Assembly: GCA_037974665.1 (NCBI GenBank) | Contig: CM075777.1 | Location: 13,973,001-14,037,000 of the forward strand | DNA from: Ehretia macrophylla | Taxonomy: Eukaryota; Streptophyta; Magnoliopsida; Boraginales; Ehretiaceae | Direction: 5' to 3' | DNA length: 64,000 nucleotides | Part shown: positions 1 through 11,450 of the stretch, in pieces | Position numbering within the stretch: position 1 is the stretch's first letter | Layout: every line of letters starts with the position of its first letter | The notes under the pieces: generated by a model | Told to the model about the DNA's origin: nothing | What the model saw: only the letters and a program-made list of their open reading frames with translations | The model's database searches: none | Made by a program: the position numbers and the translations under genes

Positions 1-775
1 AATATTGCATGACCCTTGACTAATCTGAAGTATGAGTTGAGACATGCTGCTACACCACAGAGTTTATAACTTTGGGGTGAATCTAATGTAATCCTACTTA
101 CGATGAGTTCGTCGTCATAAGAAACAAAAAACAAAAAAAAGAATTTAGTCCTACTTCATTATTATCTTCTTCTTTTTTAATTAAAAGGAAGATTAAAGAT
201 ATACAACACGTATTAAAGATATAATCAGCGAGAATCAATCTCGCAACCTCTTGCATACACTACGAATAACCTACTTAATTATTATTTGAGTTGTGGGGTT
301 GCAGTCCCCTCGATCGCATCTTTAGCTTGTAATTTTTTTTTTTTTTATTACCACTACTTAGTCTTTATATCTCCACTAATTTTAAATTCTAAAATTACTC
401 GACCCTATTGAAAAAATATACTAATTTAGTTTACATCGTCTCTTATGCTTGTAGTTGGCCTAGGGTAGCATTTCTTTTAGAATAAGACATGCAGATGAAG
501 ACGGTTGTGTCATGCGCATGCACGTCAATTTCAAAAGAATTAAAGGGAAACTTCAGAGTGGAAATAAATTAAAGCAAGTCAAATAATGTCACTCCAAAAT
601 AGGTAAAACATTTCATCATGGCTTCTAAAGTAAGAAAGAGAAACAAGGGAGGTAAAGATAGGAGATCCTCTTTAGATCAACTTTTTGTTTCGGTAAACTA
701 CAAATTCGTCTCTCTATTTTGTTAGAATTCCATGTTAAACCATTTTGTATCATAATAATATAATAATTCGGCCCT
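1..775. other. AT-rich intergenic stretch
   Basis: I see no gene, RNA or clear repeat boundary here. The stretch contains poly-A and poly-T runs and short degenerate frames only. A segment around 230-345 has a purine-rich then T-rich layout that might be a decayed SINE, but no box motifs or duplications could be established. Confidence 0.5.
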
Positions 776-965
776 TAAGGGTATAGTTCAATAGTAATGG
801 GGTGAAATTATTCTTTTGATGTCACGAGTTCAACACTTCCTACTGTTTTGGAGTTCTTTCTTTGATTGACCTGGTACATTTGTGGGGGCGCACCGTTGGA
901 CCCAAAAATTTATCAGATGGTGGTCGGGCTCTATCAGTTGAGTTCCCACATCATCTAAAAAAATA
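776..965 (+). repeat. tRNA-derived SINE-like repeat
   Basis: The left part has an A-box-like stretch (TAGTTCAATAG near 786) followed about 35 bases later by a partial B-box (GAGTTCAAC near 829). After it come a GC-rich body and an A-rich tail near 960. This order is typical of plant tRNA-headed SINEs. No target duplication was found, so the limits are approximate. Confidence 0.4.
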
Positions 966-1087
966 ATTTAATAAGGGTTTATAAGAATGTGACAAAAGAT
1001 CTCCTACATTCATCAAATAGAGAGAGAATTAATCTGATTTTTAAAAATCATTGAGAGTTTTTAGATTATTAAAAGATAGTGAAAGGC

Positions 1088-1222
1088 CTATGCCACTAGC
1101 TATTTGGTTTAGTAGTATGATTCTCGCTTTAGGTGCAAGAGTTTCTAAGATCAATTATTGTATAATATCTTAAGTGATGTAAAATAATTTAAGTCTCGCT
1201 TAAATAAAGAAAAAATAAAAAA
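1088..1222 (+). repeat. SINE with tRNA-Pro-like head
   Basis: The head resembles a plant proline tRNA (GGTTTAGTAGTATG, then the TTCTCGC anticodon arm region). It is followed by a body that includes ATCTTAAGTGATGTAAAAT and an A-rich tail. The same head and body occur in the clearly bounded copy at 5568-5703 on the other strand, so this is a second member of the family. The 5' edge is uncertain. Confidence 0.6.
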
Positions 1223-1435
1223 TTCCATATCCATTAAGCCATGAAAATTTTGTGTATGCATGAAGATTATATGGATATCAATATCTCCTCACCAGGCCGA
1301 CAGTATTAGAACCATCCACAAGCTCTCCAAATCGATGCTTTTTGTTGTCCAAAAACAGAAACTAAAATAAAATTGGCAACTCACAGTTTTGGGTCACTCG
1401 TCAACTAACTTTAACTATAAATTAAGATAGGTTGT

Positions 1436-1835
1436 GGGGCAGATTTCATATGAATGGATTAAAGAATCCATTCATATCTTTTAATTGGGCAGGTTTCACA
1501 ATCATCCCAATTTGGGGTATTTTGGAGGGAAAAAAAAAAAAAAAACCAGTTTATAAAATGTCTATGTTATCTCTAGCATTTTATTTAAAAGCTTATATCG
1601 ATGCTTATCGCTATAAAAAGGATAATTACGTAATTTTTTATTTTAAATTTCTTTCCATTCCTTCTCCTATCCAAACAAAAAGATTATAAAATCTTTGCAC
1701 TTTTGTTCTCTTATTATTCTCTTGCAATCCAAATAAGGAAATTCTTTTCCTTTCCTTTCCTTTCCTTTATTTTTTTCCTCTACTTCACTCTTCTTTCTTT
1801 TCCCTTGTGCAATCCAAACCGGTGGTTCAAATTGA
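1436..1835. repeat. Repeat block with perfect hairpin and TTTCC runs
   Basis: A perfect 13-bp inverted repeat with a 4-base loop lies at 1448-1477. To its right are an A-run, AT-rich sequence and a pyrimidine tract with TTTCC units (1746-1770) ending in a GTGCAATCCAAAC-like segment. A very similar pyrimidine tract plus GTGCAATCCAAAC occurs at about 33900-33995, so this looks like a dispersed repeat, possibly a MITE. The terminal repeats could not be fixed. Confidence 0.35.
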
Positions 1836-2681
1836 AAATAAATTTAAAATATTTTTGGGACCAATGGAGACAATAGCCCTATTCCCCCACAAATATATCC
1901 GGTCATGAAATTCCCAAGGAATTCATTAAGAGGAATATTTCTAATAAAGATGGTTTGGTCTAGCATATGCCTGCTGGTTTTTCAAATACATTAAGTTATC
2001 AGAGTACGATTAACCACCGAATTAGAAATCACTGCTTATATACCCGATATTGGCCAAATAATCTCACTTGGAAAGAACTGCTCCCGACTTATGAGCATAG
2101 TTTTTAGTCTCCACATGCATATCTCAAGTGTAATAGTGTAAAACTAAGTGATTTTTATGTGCTTATTGTCCGCTAGCAATTGAACTCACTTAAACTATGG
2201 TTTTCTCGAGTCTCATCTTTGTTGTGAGCTGTGGAATGCTGTCTTTATTGAACACCATGACAAAATTTGGTCAGTCTTAGTTGGAGATGCAAAGACTAGC
2301 TTACTACTAGCCAAAACATTGTACTCTAGATGTAGCTTAATCATAAAATTCAGACGAGCATTGCTACATATCATCACTTCACCCTCTTATATAATAAAAC
2401 TGCTACCAGATGTATGCAAGAATTGACAATTCAATACATAAATTCCTACTATACAAATGAACAATGAACGTACCGGGTGACAAAGCATTACAAATTCAGA
2501 TATGATTAGCATAATTCCCTTTGATGTGAAGAAAGACAATTGAGAGGAAGCTAACCTCAGAGCCCGCTGCCGGATCCTTGATGCAACAACCGCGATTTGA
2601 AATGCAGAAGAAAAGCATCTGGCAAGCACACCAGCATGAGCGAGGCAAGGAAAACGAGTGCTTCTCCACATGCAGATCGAA

Positions 2682-2735
<54 letters not shown>

Positions 2736-2908
2736 AGAGAATTCTGAAGAGAAAATAAGGCATTCTATCAAAAAGAGTCGGCTATACAAGGTTTGGCTAA
2801 CATCTAATATGAAAAATTGATTATCTATCACAACTGACAAGATTTGCTACAAACCAAAAACCGAGTGATACCATCAGGTTTTGACACACTAAGAACTCTT
2901 TTGATAAA
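1836..2908. other. Downstream flank of the WD40 gene
   Basis: No gene is seen. The right part probably includes the 3' untranslated region of the minus-strand WD40 gene, whose stop codon is at 2909. I could not pick a single poly(A) signal. The frames rich in Cys-Val in this region are translations of the dinucleotide repeat at 2685-2727. Confidence 0.45.
2685..2735. repeat. (AC)n microsatellite followed by short (AT)n
   Basis: About 21 uninterrupted AC units (2685-2727) followed by about four AT units. It lies 170-220 bases downstream of the WD40 stop codon and may be in its 3' untranslated region. It should be length-variable between individuals. Confidence 0.95.
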
Positions 2909-5900
2909 TCAGATAAGAGAATCGTAATAACCATATGTATGTCTTCTGTTATACTGCATCAAGCTTGCGTATGTCCGATCCCAAACTCCAATATATAAAG
3001 ACTCATCATCTGGACTCAGAGATACCCCAGATATCTCACCAAATAGGTCAATCTCTTGTCGCTTCTTGTAATCTGCCTTAGTGCTGTAGATATGGACAAA
3101 ATCTGCAGGTTCGGCCACCACAAGAAACTGTCCATCAGATGAGAAATGGATTGATCGCACTGCACCCATGTTTCCTTTCAGAATTGCCATTGGCACTGAA
3201 AGGTTCCTTAAGTCCCACAATCTGCAGGTCTTGTCTTGATTCCCTGTGGCAAAGACACTTCCTTGTGGATGCCATGCTGATGCAAACGAGTAATCAAGAT
3301 GACCAACGACCGAGGCTACCGACTGAGACAGGGAAAAGGAGAGTTTCATTAAGTCAATGTTATCATGTTCAAAGAAAATGACACATTCTAATTCCCTTCC
3401 TATGTTCTCCAGAATCCTTTACAAGGAAATTTGGAGAAACCCAATCTCTAGGCGTGCTGTGTGTGTATTTTTCTTCCCTTTCCCATTCATGCAGGAGACA
3501 TGTTCTTGTGTACCAGCCAAAAAAGAAAACCAGAAAACTGAAATAGATTGTCTCACTTCATCGAAACAAGTCGAATCAAGAAAAGAAACTATTATGTAGT
3601 TTACTGCTGCCAAAAATATAATTTCAAATCAGAATTGACTTGGGAAGATTTGGATTTCTCAAAACTTCCCCTTAATCCGATTTCTCAGCATTTGTTGATA
3701 TATTGATCAGGTATCAGATGCTATGAGTACCTTTCCATCGCGGGCATCCACAAGTAATCCATCAAGATCATCTCCAACAACTGTCAGAAGCTTACGATCT
3801 GGGCTAATTGATGTATGCTGCACCAATAAGCATTTACAGATCAGCAAGATATGAGTGTTCGCTGCAAGATTGAATAGTTCCACAGCTATGTACACACATA
3901 ATCATAACAGTACTACCAAAAGAATGTTAAAGAAGCTCCATAAAGCCAGACTTCCTGAATGAAGATAAACATTTATAGCCACATGCTAAATCCCTTTTCC
4001 ATGCTCTTGGTATCTTAGTTTTAGCATTTTGTGATCCCTCCCTCTACAACCACCCAATTCCATCCCGCATTCTAAAGAGGAGTATTGTGTCTCTATATAA
4101 TATAAGATGCTATGTTAGCTCCTATGAGCACCTTGAGGAATTCCTTTCGCCAGTGATTAGCAAACACAAAGGTGCACTAAGGACCTGAGAGCTAGTCGCA
4201 TTCCAGCGAGTCCCAGGCATTTACAAAAGCCAACAGAGCCAGTATTTAGACAGAATTGTGAAAGTGCTGTGGTCGACAAAGAGCTACACCATGCGAGCAC
4301 AGTGGGAGCCACTTAAACCATCTTTTTTTTGAAAGGTCAAAAGTACTTGAACCATTAAGAGCTTGCCTTTAGAGTCCTAGACACCTGGTTATATCTAATG
4401 ATATGATTAGGGCATGACCAGGATGTCCTGTGTATTACAGGAGGTCAACTGTAACACCCTGACCTCATCCCACGTTGGAAAGAAGTATCTGTGTTCTGTA
4501 TATAAGTCCTTGGATCCTATGGGTAAAACACAATACTCTCAAATCATTCAGATCATTAAAGATAACACCCCCAACTCCATCCCACATCAGAAAAAGGAGT
4601 AGACAAAAGATAGCACCAAGAAAAGTAGTAGACAAAAGATGGCACTAACAGATCATTCTCAAATCATTCAGATCATTAAAGATGTCAATTATCATTTGAA
4701 TTAATGGGTAAAACACAATACTCTAGAAACCAAAGCTTGCCAAAATTTAAGTAGACTGATGAAGAATATCAAAGGAAGATTAAAGAGAAAATGTAACCAA
4801 GTACTAACATTCACTGGCCAAGGGAAACGGAAGTGATTCATTAGCTGAAACGTCTCCATGTCATATTCTCTTACACCACAGTCATTATTGGATGCCATAA
4901 AATGGAGGCCACCACTGCACAAAAGGTTGTATTGAAAAAAATTTATTGCTAGGGCAAACTAATGTAGCTTATCAATAAATGAAAAAAGAAGCATTACCTC
5001 AAGTTGTCATATATTTCAATAGCATTAGTTATGGCATTGTCTTCATGAGTAGTCCTCGTACAGAAGCTTATTCCAGGTTTATCTAAACACTGCAAATATA
5101 AGAATTAACAGATTTCTAAACTAAACCAAACCAAATCATGTCCCACTAGGTGGGGTCCGAATTAACAGATTGCTATTTGAACAAAATAAATTACAGTCGA
5201 TCAGAGAAACCACTAGATAATGTCTATGATGGCTGAAAGTAAAAATTGCTTGCAATTAGGTGACCAAGAAGATATGTTGCGCGATTCTCCAATTCAAAAT
5301 CATGGAAAATCACTGGAGAAGCCATTCATAATATAAGAAGTAACGAAGACAAAGTCAATTGGTTTTTAAGCTCTGAAAGTTCCGTGAAGATACAGTTCTC
5401 ACCTTCGATCACAGGGGACATCTCTAAACAAAATAGCCATGGACGGATGGAAAGACCGGAAGAAAAGATCCATTTTTGTTGAAAAGACAGAGATGAATGT
5501 GGACAGAGCACAGACCTCAGACCGATCGATTAAACCTATTAATGGGTCGCCACCTGTGTGGTTGAGATTTTTTTTTTTTTTTTTTTTTTGAGCTAAGGGC
5601 GTCCTAAGGCATTTTACATCACTTAAGATGTTATACACGAGAATGGATTTCAAGACCTCTCGCATCAAAAGCGAGAATCATACCACTAGACCAAATGGCA
5701 GTGGTGTGGTTGAGAAATTTACACCCCTTAACCCCACATGCACTACTATACACATTCAACTTAATTTTTGAGAAGCCCCTTGCTTGAGTTCCTCTAAAAA
5801 CATTCTTGGTTCATTTTATGTATTGCCTGGAAACGAGTACAACTAAAACATTGGTGGTAAAATTAATTTGAGCCACTTTCTTACAAAATGAACCTTTCCT

Positions 5901-8900
5901 GCAGGCCAAAAAGGGGCCGTGGGACTGGTGGTTGCAAGTTGATAATAGCACGACACTTAGTAGAATGGGAAAGGGGCAATGACCTTAATCTTTATCGCTA
6001 ATTTTTGAAAGAAATTAATTTTACATGAAACTTGGTTTATGAAACAATACTATAAAATTACATATTTAACTATCTCCTTTCCCCTATCCCCAATTTCTCT
6101 TCTCAATTTTCCTCCTCACTTTCTAAAACTTGAGTAGGTCTATTTCAAAATATCTTATTGTCCAACTCGTACTTTTAGGATGCCTCAAAATTCTACATTT
6201 TCACAACGCTAATAACTTTTATCTTAGTTGCCTCTCCCTTTCAAGTAGACAGCGAGAATAATGTCAATAACACGTTATATTAGAAAAATAGATAATAAAA
6301 TTTCAACAATCTACAGTCAAATACAAGATATAGATTGATGCTGATGTAAGTCACAAACTCAAGGCAAGGTGGACAAAGTGGAAAAGCACATTAAGAGTCT
6401 TCTATATACACCTTAAGCTAAAAGAGAAGTACTATAAGATAGACACAAGATCAACTTTTTGGTATGGATGCTAGCCATGAAAGATATTCCATTCCCACAT
6501 TACTTCCAACTTGAATCAACCACCTCCCACCATTACACATGCAGAAACACAAACATTGAGCAACACAAATACACGACCAGAAACAGAAGCACTGCATGCA
6601 TAGATTGATAGATATGTATGTTTACGTGCATAATGGGGGGAGAGAGAGAGAGAGAGAGAGAACATCAAAATGCCAGCTCACCTTACAAATAAGTTCACCT
6701 TGGAAGCCTCCAGCAACCAGATACCGTTCACTCACTGCCAGTGTGCTGATCTGAGTTTGAGTAAAACCTTCCAATAAGCTTCCTGCATGTTTCTAGATAC
6801 CAAGAATATAGGAGAATTAGTGTAATGGCACAGGAAATGCAACTTGAATCAACTTATTAATTTAGAAGCAATCAGAAAGAGATAATATATCCAGAATGGT
6901 GGACTAGCCCCATTTCCGATCCATAGCTAGAAAAGAAAAAGGAAAGAAAAGGAAATGTTGAAACAAATTTTCCGGACTTTGTAAGATATTATTCAACTAC
7001 CTCTGTAGGCATTATATGTCCGGAGAAGTTAAGGACCTCCGATAAGCTGTGAAGTATTGATGACCAGTGCATGACTGAGTAGTTGGACATTAGATACACA
7101 TCGTGTTTTGAGGAAGCCCATACTAAGTTTCTAAGCTGCACATGAGAACCATGAATAGGGTTATGTATTTTCCCTTGTAAATATAGGAGGAACTCACACA
7201 AAAGCAACATGATTTCAAGAGTATATCAAAATTCATATACAGATGATATGATATACCAAACCAAATCAAACCAAGCCTTATCCCACTACGTGGGTTTAGC
7301 TAATATAGAGAGGAGACGAGGAAAAAAAAAGTTGTCCTAAAAGCAGCAAGCATGGAAAGATGGATGACGAGATAGGGAAGGTGGGATGGTAATTGTCATA
7401 AGACCAAAAATTCTCATATAATACATAAATGATACATTAACACTCGTTAAGAAGAATGGAGAATAAAAACAAGAAAAATAGATTACAACATAGAGTCTGC
7501 CCCTCCTAAAGCTCGTTAAGGACGAGACACAGAGACACACACATAGGGGGGAGGGAGAATTATTCTCCCAGCTTAAGTAACGACGTGACATAGGAAACAG
7601 ACAAGATACTTAGCTTATATCAGATAGAAAGTAATTATTCACACCATAAGAAGTAAGGCTATATATTTCTCAAAAAAGAAGTCCAGCTATTTATGAAATT
7701 TTATGGCCGCTAAAATAAAGAAGAATAAGTTTTCATGTCTAAAAAGATGGCAGTACATCAATGATATGATGGACTCTTATACTTATTGATCGCATTATAC
7801 ACTATTTTCCTGACAAGGCAAATGGAGGAGACAAAAAAAGTGCCTAAATAAGTTGCAACAGAATATAGCTGGTTCAATTTACAGTTCCCTGATTGTAATA
7901 ATTTTTGCACCCCTTTTACTTTCCTCTTATATCTTGGTTGCTCTTATGACAACGGTAACATCAAAATGAAGTCACAACCTAGAAGAAGAAAGAAGGAAAG
8001 GCAGGCAGAAGAGAGGAGAGGAAATATTAACATATTGAAGTATTAACCATAAGAAACATAAAAGACGATGGGATAACAATAGGAAGCACACAAAATATGC
8101 ACCGCAATCACTGCAGCCGCATTACTAATGCATTCTTCTCCACCCTCAATTTGTTATGTCTGTAGCTTATGTCAATATGCATATGTCTTAATCGAATATG
8201 CACTTCCAAACAAGATACTATAACCATTCCTATAAACTTTCAAGTCCTTACTACAGCAAACAAAATCAGGAAACCAGGAACAGAAATTGCAAGTTTTCAT
8301 GAAACCTCAGAACAAACACCAAAGGAAAAATATAGGCAGCTCGAATAGTAACTTCAGAGTAGCTACGCATTGTGCCATTTGCTACAACTCCTAAGTTTTT
8401 AATGAAGAGGCCAGAGTCATTCAACATGGTTAAAATATGTGGCTAAAATTATTAATTTTCCAAGTGTAAATGGAGATTACATTTTTAAAGTTTTCTAAAC
8501 TCCCATGCCAAAAGAATTATCATTCCAATTGTACTAAGTTGCCAGCTATGTTGCTCGGTAGATGCTACACATCAAACATGACTTTAGTGTTAAGCAAGCT
8601 TCTATTAAGAACAATAAGCTGGCAAAAGTCAGATGAGGTTGAACATGGATGACCAGCTGACATATTTACCATTAGACCTCCGATTTATATGACCTCATCT
8701 GTTTCCCCTTCTTTTATATACCCTAGATATATCAATACTGCTTAGCTTGAATAGTATATTCTAACCAACAGAAGAAACATATCCAAATATTCCTTTTAAG
8801 TAAAATATAAGTACATAATCATGACAAACAATTTTACGGATGCCCATCAGTAAACACTTCTCTACTTTCCAGGTTTTTAACCTGGAAATATATATATAGA

Positions 8901-10176
8901 AAAATGGGGACCTCAGTATGTACAAAATAAGAGTATTAAAAGACCAGATAAAAAGAGAGAGAAAGACAAAGGGGGCCTCATAAGCACATCACAGCATTAA
9001 AAGACTCCAAAGGTGAGATATCTAGTAATTACAATTATCTTGCCTAAGAATGCACCTTAACAGATTATAAATGAGAACATATTTAGAGGTGCATGTGCCA
9101 GCAAGAGACAAGATGCCATCATCCACCCACTTAAACGCTAGTAAATCAATCATGCAGAACGACAACCAAGGAAAAGGCAGAATTCGATGATGCAAAACAG
9201 AATACCTGGAAGTGAAGTATTGTAGGCTTCACCAATCTCGTATTATGAAAAAACTCATAGTATGTGCTACCCTTTGGCACAGTCTTGAATTCCTGCATGT
9301 CCAATTATCATTAGGTCAAGAAAAAACGTAAGAGAAACAAAAATAGATAGGGTTGGCAGGAGAGCACACAAACTACGCACCTTATCAACAGCTTCGCCAG
9401 ATAAAGGTATGTTCTCATAATTCTTGTACTGCTCCAGCCTTGTCCTTCGATAATCTCCCCTTGTTACATTCAACCTCGACCATGGAATGCCCTGCAAGTC
9501 TTTTCCTTTCCTCGCTTGCGCGGCTGATGTATCTGTCACTTTCATAAGCTACACAGATTTGGATAGAATTAGAAAATGAGTCATAACCTAATGGTTATAT
9601 GCTTTATCTATTGTGACCTACTCAAACTCGGAAGACGTAGAAAACAACTCACAAACTAGTGATTCCATAATTGATATAAAAATCCGTCTAAAGGAATATA
9701 AGGGGGTTCCAGAAGACACTACTAGGCAAAATCAATCATAGAAAGTCAAGCAGGAAACTGCTGCTTAAGCTAGAGCAATTACTAATGTCATAATAGCAAC
9801 TCCAGGACATTAAAAAAGAATCTGCAAGTGCAAGTAAGCTAAAGAGTATGATCTGAATCGACAAAACCAAATGCAAGAAAAAGAGAAGATCAATCAGATG
9901 GAACTGAATGTTACAATCAAAGTACTCGAACAATGAATATCTTTCCGATAATGCCAGTTTTAATATATAACGAATAAATACTACTCCGAATGTTTGTGCA
10001 TGTATACAGGTATACAAATTAAACAAAACTAGTAAACTAACCAAATCATAATCATCATGGTTTGCATCATCAGCTTCAGGTTCAGCATAAGGCTCCCCAT
10101 CAAATTCATCCATTGAATCCGCCACATCACCGTCATCCGCCATGTAATCGAATTGGTCCACCCGGTGATAAGACAT
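2909..10176 (-). CDS. WD40-repeat (transducin-like) protein, nine coding exons
   Basis: Coding exons on the minus strand, in order: 10042-10176, 9381-9548, 9206-9292, 7001-7135, 6682-6792, 4998-5089, 4809-4914, 3731-3817, 2909-3322. All introns have GT/AG ends, phases match, and the total is 1335 bases (444 residues plus stop). The N-terminus (residues 1-45) is acidic and begins MSYHRVDQFDY. The C-terminal third carries WD-type repeats: Gly-His at 314-315 pairs with Trp-Asp at 343-344 (CRLWD), and similar beta-propeller blades precede and follow. From memory it matches the plant relatives of fission yeast WD protein C2A9.03, such as Arabidopsis At1g78070 and At5g56190, which have similar length. 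Molecular function is not established; WD propellers act as protein-binding scaffolds. The start is the first ATG of exon 1, preceded by a likely 5'UTR splice acceptor at 10198/10199. No defect is seen. The splice junctions need transcript support. Confidence 0.9.
4451..4730. repeat. Interlocked short duplications in WD40 intron
   Basis: The 26-base segment starting CTCAAATCATTCAGATCATT occurs at about 4538 and again at about 4656. GGGTAAAACACAATACTCT occurs at about 4520 and 4706. Two diverged copies of a TAACACCC..CATCCCAC segment lie near 4451 and 4565, resembling an LTR start. The block is probably a fragmented retroelement terminal repeat in the intron between exons at 4809 and 3817. The family is not recognised. 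Confidence 0.4.
5128..5166 (-). repeat. RTE-type LINE 3' tail fragment
   Basis: Read on the minus strand this is the CCACCTAGTGGGAC...TTTGGTTTGG tail common at the 3' ends of plant RTE LINEs and SINEs that share that tail. Similar pieces lie at 7252-7305 and 40525-40580. It sits in a WD40-gene intron and is too short to assign further. Confidence 0.45.
5568..5703 (-). repeat. SINE with tRNA-Pro-like head and perfect 12-bp target duplication
   Basis: On the minus strand the element starts with CATTTGGTCTAGTGGTATG and the TTCTCGC..TGCGAGAGG arm of a proline tRNA. It continues with a body including ATCTTAAGTGATGTAAAATG and ends in a run of about 20 A. It is flanked by identical 12-bp duplications GTGTGGTTGAGA at 5556-5567 and 5704-5715, which fixes both ends. 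It is inserted in the WD40-gene intron between exons 6682-6792 and 4998-5089. The intact duplication suggests a fairly young insertion. Confidence 0.85.
6640..6661. repeat. (GA)n microsatellite
   Basis: About ten GA units, roughly 20 bases from the 3' splice-donor side of the exon at 6682-6792, within an intron of the WD40 gene. Confidence 0.9.
7252..7305 (-). repeat. RTE-type LINE 3' tail fragment
   Basis: It contains, on the minus strand, CCCACGTAGTGGGATAAGGC followed by TTGGTTTGATTTGG, the same tail as at 5128-5166 and 40525-40580. It lies in the WD40 intron between exons 9206-9292 and 7001-7135 and is probably a truncated LINE or SINE remnant. Confidence 0.45.
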
Positions 10177-11450
10177 GCCCTTTCCCTTTAATTCACCCCT
10201 GCATTACACTTCTTAAGACAAACAATAATTCCATTATTAAACATTCATCATAAATAACTACAGAAATAATATATATGCAATAGCAGCCTCATTTTCCATC
10301 CATCTAATAAAGCAAAACTACAAGCTTTGAAGCATCCACAGCTTGTACCTTTGCTCTGGATCATTATCATCATGCAGGTAGCAGAAAGAAATAAGTTTCT
10401 TTTTCTTTTTCGTCTTCTTTAACTAACATAACTTCAATCAATACAGGAATAAAATAAATGGAAAAGGAATTTAGCCAAAAAATAAAAAATAAATAAAATT
10501 ATCTATTTTGCATTAAATTAAAAACCTTCTTTACATAACTTTCTACAGCTAAAGAAAAACCAAGTAATCAACATATATTAACAAAAAGACTAAAAATCTG
10601 AGAACAAACCCAAAAATAATTGCCTATATAGAAAAATGAGTCCAACCCTCTCCTGAAACCCGCGCATAGTGGACCTTCGTGCACGAGTTGCCCGTTTTAA
10701 GCCCATCTAGAAAAAAATCAGTTACCCACCAACCAAAACCATACATATTAAAAAAAAAAAAAAAAACACCAAAAGACCCTAAAATTCTTCCACTATACAC
10801 ATACATATAGATACAAAAATGAAGGGCAGGGCAGTGCAAGAAACTCATGCTATTTGCGTTCCAGAGAAGGGTTGGACCCACTTTGGCTATATTATATACA
10901 TATAGACTTACAAAAAGAACAAACTTTTGCAGCTAACAAATACTAGAAAACTCTTCAAGAATACACACACGTATACATACACAAATATATACTTTAAAGA
11001 ACAATTTTTCGGAGTTAACAAATACTGGCAGAATCAAATAACCTTACCTACACAGCCACAAAATTGAGAAAAAAAAATGAAAAAAAAAAGTATGAAAAAA
11101 AAAAAGAACAAGAATAGTTCTACTACACTAACTACTCACTAACCTTTATTCTATAAATTTTTTTTTTTTTTAAAACAAATTTTCGCATACACATATAGCT
11201 GCAAGAATTAAAGATTTATACACACACATATACATATACATGGTGGGGCCCACCTATTGATAAAATACAAAGAAGAGAATGATACAGATGAATAGATGGA
11301 TGCATACCTTTGAAAGGTTTTTTTGGGTCTTTACCAAAAATAAGTTTTCTTTATAAGGCTTTTATACTATGCTGTAACTGTTTATGTGTGGTGTGAGAGG
11401 TGACTTTTACCCTTTCCTTTTTCTTTTTTTCTTTACAAAAAAAAAATTAA
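10177..11450 (-). promoter_or_regulatory. Likely 5'UTR, leader intron and promoter of the WD40 gene
   Basis: On the minus strand a GTGTAATGCAG acceptor ends at 10199, leaving a 22-base leader before the ATG at 10174-10176. A good donor (AAAG|GTATGC) lies at 11308/11307, so a leader exon from about 11308 to 11380 and a 1.1-kb leader intron are plausible. The leader intron is AT-rich with many short A and T runs and contains no open frame of note. The transcription start was not determined. Confidence 0.35.

Noticed and set aside
1090-1170. Functional tRNA-Pro gene
   Set aside because: The tRNA-like part is diverged, lacks the acceptor-stem pairing and is followed by the body and A-rich tail shared with the SINE at 5568-5703.
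2387-2840. Three overlapping minus-strand frames with long Cys-Val runs
   Set aside because: They are translations of the (AC)n microsatellite and lie downstream of the WD40 stop codon; they show no family features.
5590-5703. Functional tRNA-Pro gene on the minus strand
   Set aside because: The head is joined to a SINE body and poly(A) tail and the whole unit has a 12-bp target duplication.
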